Below are positions 1 through 4,866 of a stretch of DNA of 6,342 nt, piece by piece (position 1 is the stretch's first letter; each line of letters begins with the position of its first letter). The stretch spans positions 32,606 through 38,947 of the forward strand of contig DBTA01000035.1 of the NCBI GenBank assembly GCA_002306815.1, read 5' to 3'. The notes under the pieces are model-generated. The model did no database searches and was not told the origin of the DNA. It was given only the letters and a program-made list of their open reading frames with translations. The position numbers and the translations under genes are program-made. The stretch comes from Dehalococcoidia bacterium UBA1328. Its GTDB lineage: Bacteria; Chloroflexota; Dehalococcoidia; Lucifugimonadales; Lucifugimonadaceae.

Positions 1-330
1 TTCACACCGATTGCCGGCCCGCCTATATTCCCTATCATTTTCGAAGGTAAATTTACGGTTGATGGTAAACCTGGCCCCAAAGATCAAACCATCTACGCTG
101 AGTTCATTCACGGTGGTTCACAGTTGTCTAAAACGCTAAAAGGCGAGTACATCCATGTGATTCTGGGGCCCGTAAGCGTTGACGATTTAGAGCACGGTGC
201 AATCAGTTTTTACCTTGGTACTCGCAATGGCGACCGCGTAAAAGCGAAAGAAACCTGGGAGTGGAATACGCTCAGTAAACCCACTAACCAGGTGCTCGAT
301 TTGACCTTCCCTAGGCTTCCGGAGAGCTAA
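1..330 (+). CDS. C-terminal fragment of a protein ending in an Ig-like/carboxypeptidase-regulatory-like beta domain (5' end outside window)
   Basis: The frame is open from the first base to the TAA at 328-330, giving 109 residues, so the gene starts to the left of the window. A TTG at 124 is in frame but is probably internal, because the reading upstream of it continues the same domain. The fragment begins with a Pro-rich segment (PIAGPPIFPIIF), then strand-like EGKFTVDGKPGP, IYAEFIHG, GEYIHVILGP, a Gly-Ala-Ile-Ser-Phe-Tyr-Leu strand, KAKETWEW and a final LDLTFP. From memory, this order (G.v.vdG.p.p, GxY..v, G..ItFylg, A.ET.eW, ldLt) recurs in secreted or surface proteins of Dehalococcoidia-type Chloroflexota and resembles carboxypeptidase-regulatory-like or Ig-like folds. 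No catalytic residues are visible. The domain is probably extracytoplasmic, but no signal peptide can be seen because the N-terminus is missing. The function of the whole protein is unknown. Confidence 0.7.
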   Translation, partial: FTPIAGPPIFPIIFEGKFTVDGKPGPKDQTIYAEFIHGGSQLSKTLKGEYIHVILGPVSVDDLEHGAISFYLGTRNGDRVKAKETWEWNTLSKPTNQVLDLTFPRLPES

Positions 331-347
331 ACTTCCGTTCCAAAATC

Positions 348-363
348 GACTTTAACTAAAGTC
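348..363. repeat. Short palindrome between the left-edge gene and the carbonic anhydrase gene
   Basis: GACTTT and AAAGTC form a perfect 6-bp inverted repeat around AACT, and the inner A-T could make a seventh pair. It lies 17 bp after the upstream stop codon and ends just before the in-frame ATG at 364. It is AT-rich and has no T-tract. A weak terminator, an operator or chance are all possible. Confidence 0.3.
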
Positions 364-371
364 ATGATTCT

Positions 372-378
372 GGAGGAG
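372..378 (+). promoter_or_regulatory. Strong Shine-Dalgarno sequence that fixes the start of the carbonic anhydrase gene
   Basis: GGAGGAG lies 6 nt before the ATG at 385-387, which is ideal spacing. It would fall inside the coding region if the in-frame ATG at 364 were used, and that upstream ATG has no such site. This supports initiation at 385. Confidence 0.8.
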
Positions 379-384
379 TTCTCA

Positions 385-915
385 ATGCTGCGATCGCTCG
401 ACGGTAAATCGCCGGTTATCGATCCCACCGCTTTTGTTTCTGAAACGGCCTATCTGGTTGGAGATATCGAAGTCGGTCCGGGATCAAGTATTTGGCCGGG
501 GGTCGTGATTCGCGCCGATTCGGGCAAGATAAAGATTGGGGCAGGAACGAACATTCAGGACAACTCGGTACTCCACGCCGACGACGATGCCGAAATAGGC
601 GACAACGTTACGATCGGTCACGGCGTCATTTGTCACGCCGGAAAAATCGGTGATGGCAGCCTTCTTGGAAATAACTGCACTCTGAATGACGGAGTGGTGA
701 TCGGCAAAAACTCGCTCGTGGCGGCCGGAAGCGTCCTGAACGAGAACAAGATCTACGAAGACAACGCCCTAATTCGCGGAACACCTGGTAAGGCATTAGG
801 CACTGTTCGGGAACGACACACAGAGCTTATGCTGCGCGCAGCAGCGTCATACGTGAACCGAATCGAGCGTTACAAGGCAGCAGACCTGGGTCACTTGCAT
901 CACGCTCCGTCGTAG
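385..915 (+). CDS. Gamma-carbonic anhydrase family protein (left-handed beta-helix hexapeptide protein)
   Basis: This is a 176-residue cytosolic protein of the gamma-carbonic anhydrase/YrdA/PaaY family, probably trimeric and metal-binding. Hexapeptide repeats (for example IEVGPG, IKIGAG, AEIGDN, GKIGDG, VVIGKN) run from about residue 25 to 120 and are followed by a C-terminal helix. The Cam-type active-site set is present, numbered from the 385 start: Arg43 and Asp45 (RAD), Gln58 and Asp59 (NIQDN), and zinc-ligand candidates His64, His79 and His84 in the spacing H..GHGVICH. The acidic loop of archaeal Cam is absent, as in most short bacterial homologues, so CO2 hydration activity is possible but unproven. 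The start at 385 is chosen over the ATG at 364 because of the GGAGGAG site 6 nt upstream. The gene stands alone, 18 bp from the convergent argS. Family membership is certain; the physiological role is not. Confidence 0.9.
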   Translation: MLRSLDGKSPVIDPTAFVSETAYLVGDIEVGPGSSIWPGVVIRADSGKIKIGAGTNIQDNSVLHADDDAEIGDNVTIGHGVICHAGKIGDGSLLGNNCTLNDGVVIGKNSLVAAGSVLNENKIYEDNALIRGTPGKALGTVRERHTELMLRAAASYVNRIERYKAADLGHLHHAPS

Positions 916-930
916 ACAGCTCAGCTGTCT
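914..930. repeat. Palindrome at the convergent junction of the carbonic anhydrase gene and argS; possible bidirectional terminator
   Basis: AGACAGC and GCTGTCT flank TCA, giving a 7-bp hairpin that begins in the stop codon of the carbonic anhydrase gene and ends 3 bp short of the argS stop. It is near-symmetric, so both transcripts would fold it. Neither side has a run of T, so it does not meet the intrinsic-terminator pattern. It may instead be a pause or 3'-end-stabilising structure. Confidence 0.35.
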
Positions 931-933
931 CGC

Positions 934-2607
934 CTACATTACCTCTGGAGAACTCATACCCATGAGGGTGAGAGTGCGGCTGAGTGCGTACTTGGCCGCT
1001 TCCACCAGTTGAAGTCGAGCACGTGAAATCTCTATTTCACTCTCTTTAGATGAGACAACGCGGCACGCCTCGTAGAACCGCTGCAACGACCGAGAAAGAT
1101 CCATGGCGTAATGCGGTAGGTGATGTGGTTCGAGCCGTTCCGCCGCGCGGTCAACAACTGCTGGGAGTTCGATGATTTTTCGGATCAGTCCCAGCTCTCG
1201 CTCGTGAGTCAGAAGCGACAGGTCGGCATTCTCGAATGAGACTCCGCGTTCCTCTGCCGTTCGCAGAATTGAAGCTATTCGGGCGTGTCCATATTGAACG
1301 TAGTAAACAGGATTCTCTGATGATTGAGTTTTTGCTAGACCCAGGTCGAACTCCATATGCGATTCAGGTGATCGACTAAGGAACGTGAACCGGCATGCGT
1401 CGGTTCCAACTTCCTCGATCAACTCCTCGACCGTGACCATCACGTTGTTACGCTTACTGAACTTGACTGATTCACCTTCGTTAGAGAAATTCACGATCTG
1501 GTTCAAGATAATTGTTAGTCGATCGGGATCGAGCCCGAACGCATGAAGCAGTGCTTTCATCCGGGCTAAGTGACCGTGATGATCTGCACCCCAAACGTTG
1601 ATCACCCGATCGAATTCGCGCGACATAAATTTCTCGTGGTGGTAGGCAATGTCGGTACCGAAGTAGGTAGGCCCACCCTCTCCACTTCGAATCACCACGA
1701 TGTCTTCTTCTAATCCGAGCTTGGTCGCTGCAAACCACTTAGCTCCGTCTCGGTCAACGACTAGATCTGAGTCTTCGAGGACGTTGAGAACTTCGTCGAA
1801 ACGACCTGATGAAATTAGGCTGCTCTCGTGGAACCACTGATCGTAGGAAACGTTCAAATCTTCGAGCACGCTGCGAATATCGTCGAGTGTTCGTTTCAAT
1901 GACTCGGGGGCGAGATCTGCAATAGCGTCAGTTTTGTTCTTTGAGACAGCTGCATCGCCAAGATCGTTTAGAAGATCGGTGGCGAGTTCCTGCAGGTATT
2001 CGCCGGGATAGGCAGGATCAGGTAGTGGAACATCGTGTCCAGCCGCTTGCATGTAGCGAGAGTAGAGCGTGTCGTAGAACACTCGCATTTGGTTTCCAGC
2101 GTCGTTTACGTAGTATTCTCGCTGAACTTCGTAGCCGGCCGCTTCGAGTACGTTTGCAAGGCTGCTACCAATCACAGCGCCTCGAGCGTGTCCAACGTGC
2201 AGAGGTCCGGTGGGGTTCACGCTTACGAATTCAACTTGTGTTCTTTGTCCGATACCAGTTGTGGTCGATCCGAAGTTAGCACCAGCTGTTCGAACTGTGT
2301 TGATCTGTGATTGGAGCCATCTTGTCGACAGCGTCAAATTCACGAAACCAGGTGCGGCGGCTTCGACCTTCCCAACCATTTCATTTTCCGGGACGGCAGA
2401 CGCAATCGCTTCGGCAATTTGGATGGGTGCCATACGCATCGAACGAGCGAGCGCGAGCGGCAGGCTCGTGCTGAAATCGCCGTGCTCAGCCATCTTCGGT
2501 CGCTCGATCTTTACTTCGACATCCCCCGCAGCCGGTAAGGAACCGCTTGTCTGGGTCGATTCAAGAGCTTCTGAAACGAGGTTTGCGAGTGTGTCTGTAA
2601 TTTGCAT
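934..2607 (-). CDS. argS: Arginine--tRNA ligase (ArgRS)
   Basis: This class I aminoacyl-tRNA synthetase charges tRNA-Arg with arginine using ATP in the cytosol. It has 557 residues, normal for bacterial ArgRS. The order is an N-terminal Add1 domain (about 1-95, with KMAEHGDFSTSLPL), the catalytic Rossmann core with the HIGH-type motif HVGH at 137-140 after EFVSVNPTGPLHVGH, REYYVNDAGNQ at 163-173, the FGTDIAYHHEKF segment near 316-327, WGADHHGHLARMKA at 339-352 and a KMSKS-type loop reading KFSKR at 382-386. The C-terminal DALR anticodon-binding domain begins at VQYGHARIASIL near 437. The C-terminus reads SSPEVM where most bacterial ArgRS end in PERM. The ATG at 2607 has no Shine-Dalgarno sequence. 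It lies in a 47-bp spacer shared with the divergent gene and may give a very short leader. All key motifs are present, so an active enzyme is expected. Confidence 0.97.
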   Translation of the reverse strand: MQITDTLANLVSEALESTQTSGSLPAAGDVEVKIERPKMAEHGDFSTSLPLALARSMRMAPIQIAEAIASAVPENEMVGKVEAAAPGFVNLTLSTRWLQSQINTVRTAGANFGSTTTGIGQRTQVEFVSVNPTGPLHVGHARGAVIGSSLANVLEAAGYEVQREYYVNDAGNQMRVFYDTLYSRYMQAAGHDVPLPDPAYPGEYLQELATDLLNDLGDAAVSKNKTDAIADLAPESLKRTLDDIRSVLEDLNVSYDQWFHESSLISSGRFDEVLNVLEDSDLVVDRDGAKWFAATKLGLEEDIVVIRSGEGGPTYFGTDIAYHHEKFMSREFDRVINVWGADHHGHLARMKALLHAFGLDPDRLTIILNQIVNFSNEGESVKFSKRNNVMVTVEELIEEVGTDACRFTFLSRSPESHMEFDLGLAKTQSSENPVYYVQYGHARIASILRTAEERGVSFENADLSLLTHERELGLIRKIIELPAVVDRAAERLEPHHLPHYAMDLSRSLQRFYEACRVVSSKESEIEISRARLQLVEAAKYALSRTLTLMGMSSPEVM

Positions 2608-2617
2608 AGAAAGATCA

Positions 2618-2647
2618 GACTAGCACGAGAATATGCTTCCGGGTCTA
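2618..2647 (-). promoter_or_regulatory. argS: Candidate sigma70-type promoter for argS
   Basis: Read on the minus strand, TAGACC (2647-2642) and TAGTCT (2623-2618) are separated by 18 bp. Each matches four of six bases of the -35 and -10 consensus. Transcription would start near 2611, leaving only about 4 nt before the ATG, which would explain the missing Shine-Dalgarno sequence. The matches are weak and rest on sequence only. Confidence 0.3.
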
Positions 2648-2651
2648 TACT
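2646..2651 (+). promoter_or_regulatory. Candidate -10 element (TATACT) for the rightward gene cluster
   Basis: TATACT matches the -10 consensus in five of six bases, but I see no convincing -35 element. It ends 3 nt before the ATG at 2655, so transcription from it would begin at about 2658, after that ATG but before the in-frame ATG at 2691. If it is the real promoter, the later start must be used. It overlaps the candidate argS promoter on the other strand. Confidence 0.3.
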
Positions 2652-2654
2652 GCC

Positions 2655-2894
2655 ATGCAACTGAAAAAATCGATTTCGAAAGTCTTGCAAATGACCTCAT
2701 CTGAAGACGCAAAAGAATTTGTTAGACGTGCCGAGGAGAATGGTCTCCCAATCTCCGTCGAACACGCCTCGGAAGTTGGCGGATTTGGCGCAGTTGTTGA
2801 AGCTGCTTACGCGACGATCCGAAAGATCGAAGATACCGGATTTGAACCGACCGCCATTTTTGTGCCGACCGCGTCGAAACGGGAAGATGCTTAG
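2655..2894 (+). CDS. Small GatC-like/AtzG-like (DUF4089-type) protein, putative amidase partner subunit
   Basis: This is a small acidic soluble protein of 79 residues from the ATG at 2655, or 67 from the in-frame ATG at 2691. Neither start has a Shine-Dalgarno site. The 2691 start (MTSSEDAKEFV) fits the roughly 65-70 residue length of AtzG-like proteins better, so the 2655 boundary is an outer limit. The evidence for family is a remembered pattern, not an alignment: AKEFVRRAEENGLPI, then His four residues later, a predicted helix, and EPTAIFVP close to the C-terminus. Compare GLPL...H...V and EPAPVFRP in AtzG-like proteins, and DTEGVEPT...RED in GatC. Such small subunits wrap around amidase-signature enzymes, and this gene ends 32 bp before one. 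A role as an amidase-stabilising partner is therefore inferred. Other frames here are less plausible because they are rich in Arg and Ser and lack a pattern. Coding status is likely; function is moderately supported. Confidence 0.6.
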   Translation: MQLKKSISKVLQMTSSEDAKEFVRRAEENGLPISVEHASEVGGFGAVVEAAYATIRKIEDTGFEPTAIFVPTASKREDA

Positions 2895-2926
2895 TCCGTA
2901 GATGCAACTCGATTACACCTAATCAC

Positions 2927-4342
2927 ATGGAACTTACTTACAAGTCGGTCGCCGAACTGGCTCCAATGATTCAATGCGGGGAGTTGTCTCCAGTTGAACT
3001 GGCGAAATCGTGCCTGGATCGAATTACACGAGTTGACCCTATTCTCAACGCGTTTTTGGACGTATGGGGCGATCAGGCTATGGAAACTGCTGAGGTCGCT
3101 GAAAATGAAATCGCCAAGGGTAACTATCGAGGAGCCTTACACGGGATACCGGTTGGACTCAAAGATCTGATCGACGTTGCGGGAACGCCTACCACCGGCG
3201 GGTCTAAGGTACTTGCTGATAACGCCGCTGGTTTCGACGCCACTATCGTCACAAAATTACGTGATGCCGGTGCGATTCCGATTGGGAAGTTGAATCTGGT
3301 CGAATTCGCCTTTGGCACGACAGGACTTAACCCGCACACAGGTGATGTGAAAAATCCATGGGATACCTCCCGAGTCACCGGAGGATCCAGTTCGGGATCG
3401 TCAGCTGCAGTGGCTTCCGGAATGGTCCCTCTAGCTATAGGAACCGACACGGGTGGATCAATTCGCATGCCGGCTTCTCTGTGCGGTATCGCGGGGCTAA
3501 AGCCGACGTACGGGCGCGTTTCACGAGCCGGTATTCTCGATCTTTCCTGGAGTATGGATCATGTTGGTCCCATGACTCGCACCACGCAAGATTGCGCCTT
3601 GATGATGAACACGCTCGCCGGGAGTGATTTGCGTGATCACGCATCATCGAACGAGCCAGTGCCGGATTTCACAGTCGGACTTAACGAAGGAGTGGAAGGG
3701 CTGAAAATCGGAGTCCCGCAAGATTATTTCTTCGATGATTTCGTGGATGCAGAAATCAAGAAATCAGTACGAACTGCGATTAGAGTTTTGGCGGACAATG
3801 GTGCCGAAATCGTCGAATTATCGATGCCGTGGGTATCGCAAGGGCGTTCAATCAACCTCGGTGTGATCCTGCCGGAGGCAGTGTCGATTCACGCGAAAAT
3901 GCTCGCCGAACACGCCGACCTCTACACACCCGCTGTTCGTAGCCGTATTCAGTCAGGTTTCAACGTATCAGCCATTGACTACGTGCGAGCAAAACGGGCA
4001 CGCGAGTGGTTCAACCGCCAGATTGCGAATTCCATGCGGCAAGTCGACGTGCTGGTAACACCGACGGTACCCATTGCCACTCCTACCATCGAAGAATGCA
4101 TGCCTTCGCGGGGAAATCCCAGTGGAGGAGGCGAGCTTCCCATGTTTACAGGCGTATTTGACGTCACCGGCCAGCCCTCCCACTCGATACCCTGTGGATT
4201 CACCAGTAATGAGATGCCGGTCGGAATGATGATCACAGGCCATCCGTTCGATGAATCGACAGTATTGAGGGTGGGGCACGCTTACGAGCATCTCACCGAC
4301 TGGCACCGGCGTCAGCCGAAAGATATTCCTTCAGTAAATTGA
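2927..4342 (+). CDS. Amidase-signature family hydrolase
   Basis: This 471-residue cytosolic enzyme hydrolyses, or transfers ammonia from, a carboxamide through a Ser-cisSer-Lys triad. The triad is visible as Lys79 (PVGLKDLIDVAG), Ser154 (GGSSSGSSAAVASG, 152-165) and nucleophile Ser178 (GTDTGGSIRMPAS). The spacing equals that of S. aureus GatA (K79, S154, S178). KPTYGRVSRAG and SMDHVGPMTRT follow, and the C-terminal GHPFDESTVLRVGHAYE is typical of the superfamily. GatA is less likely: gatB is not adjacent and the segment before DHVGP is of the general amidase type. It is also not a close AtzE match, since AtzE is expected to have SDTNGS. The substrate cannot be read from sequence. The gene follows the small AtzG/GatC-like gene by 32 bp and overlaps the next gene by 4 nt, so it is probably cotranscribed with both. 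The start ATG lacks a Shine-Dalgarno site; no earlier ATG is needed because MELTYKSVAEL is a typical family N-terminus. Confidence 0.93.
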   Translation: MELTYKSVAELAPMIQCGELSPVELAKSCLDRITRVDPILNAFLDVWGDQAMETAEVAENEIAKGNYRGALHGIPVGLKDLIDVAGTPTTGGSKVLADNAAGFDATIVTKLRDAGAIPIGKLNLVEFAFGTTGLNPHTGDVKNPWDTSRVTGGSSSGSSAAVASGMVPLAIGTDTGGSIRMPASLCGIAGLKPTYGRVSRAGILDLSWSMDHVGPMTRTTQDCALMMNTLAGSDLRDHASSNEPVPDFTVGLNEGVEGLKIGVPQDYFFDDFVDAEIKKSVRTAIRVLADNGAEIVELSMPWVSQGRSINLGVILPEAVSIHAKMLAEHADLYTPAVRSRIQSGFNVSAIDYVRAKRAREWFNRQIANSMRQVDVLVTPTVPIATPTIEECMPSRGNPSGGGELPMFTGVFDVTGQPSHSIPCGFTSNEMPVGMMITGHPFDESTVLRVGHAYEHLTDWHRRQPKDIPSVN

Positions 4343-4866
4343 GTTCCAGTTACACACCACGCTCTAAGCGTCAATTAGCAAGACACGTAACGCGAAAATC
4401 GACGTTGGCTCAGCGCGGGTTCGCGTGTCTTGCTTTCGATCGTCCCAAAGATGGGGTGAACGTTGGTCATTCACTTCGCGCTGCACTCGGGTTTTCTGCA
4501 AGAATGGTCATACTTGGCGACAAAGACTCGTCGATAAACGTTCGCAAACTTTCGACCGATCCAGGAAGAGCTTACCGTCACGTTCCGGTCTTAGAAGTGG
4601 CGGATATTTTTGATGCGATGCCCAACGATTGCACTCCGGTTGCGGTTGAGCTCACGGGCGATGCGATAGATCTTACGACCTTCGTTCACCCAGAGCGAGC
4701 TTGTTACATCTTTGGTCCAGAGAACGGCTCTGTGAGTGACGAAATACTTGCGAAGTGCGAGTACGTCGTTAAGATTCCGACAACCATGTCACTAAACCTC
4801 GGGATGACAGTAAACATCGTCATGTACGACCGCTTAGCAAAGTCGACAAGAAACCGAGACGCTTGA
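4339..4866 (+). CDS. Single-domain SpoU/TrmH-family RNA 2'-O-methyltransferase
   Basis: This 175-residue SPOUT-fold enzyme is predicted to use S-adenosylmethionine to methylate a ribose 2'-OH in tRNA or rRNA. Motif 1 has Asn41 and Arg47 in NVGHSLR, the conserved Asn/Arg pair of TrmH enzymes. Motif 2 is YIFGPENGSVSDEIL, with Glu128. Motif 3 is KIPTTMSLNLGMTVNIVMYDRLA, with SLN at 151-153. Motifs 2 and 3 form the trefoil knot that binds the cofactor. There is no L30e-like N-terminal domain, only a basic stretch of about 25 residues. VAVELTGDAIDL and the VMYDRL ending resemble an uncharacterised bacterial subgroup rather than TrmH, RlmB or TrmL proper, so the target nucleotide is unknown. The TTG start overlaps the amidase stop (TTGA) without a Shine-Dalgarno site, pointing to translational coupling. 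A TTG at 4405 is the only other nearby start and would remove the basic tail. Confidence 0.88.
   Translation: MSSSYTPRSKRQLARHVTRKSTLAQRGFACLAFDRPKDGVNVGHSLRAALGFSARMVILGDKDSSINVRKLSTDPGRAYRHVPVLEVADIFDAMPNDCTPVAVELTGDAIDLTTFVHPERACYIFGPENGSVSDEILAKCEYVVKIPTTMSLNLGMTVNIVMYDRLAKSTRNRDA

Noticed and set aside
124..330. TTG at 124 as start of an independent 68-residue protein
   Set aside because: The frame is open to the left edge and the upstream residues continue the same beta domain.
301..333. TTGACC at 301 with TAAACT at 328 as a promoter for the carbonic anhydrase gene
   Set aside because: The 21-bp spacing is too long and TTGACC lies in coding sequence.
364..384. ATG at 364 as start of the carbonic anhydrase gene
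   Set aside because: The strong GGAGGAG site falls after it and is correctly spaced for the ATG at 385.
2210..2623. 137-residue open frame on the plus strand opposite the start of argS
   Set aside because: It lies wholly antisense to a well-supported argS, with no recognisable domain and no Shine-Dalgarno sequence; its openness follows from argS codon bias.
2655..2894. Calling the small protein a true GatC
   Set aside because: The GatC N-terminal pattern (V..iA.LARL.L) is absent. The AtzG-like pattern fits better in the middle and at the EPTAIFVP end.
3124..3468. 114-residue minus-strand open frame within the amidase gene
   Set aside because: It mirrors the conserved amidase core on the other strand and shows no independent coding signal.
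2927..4342. Calling the amidase GatA of the tRNA-dependent GatCAB amidotransferase
   Set aside because: The triad spacing fits GatA, but no gatB is adjacent and the region before DHVGP is of the general amidase type. The triad is shared by the whole superfamily.
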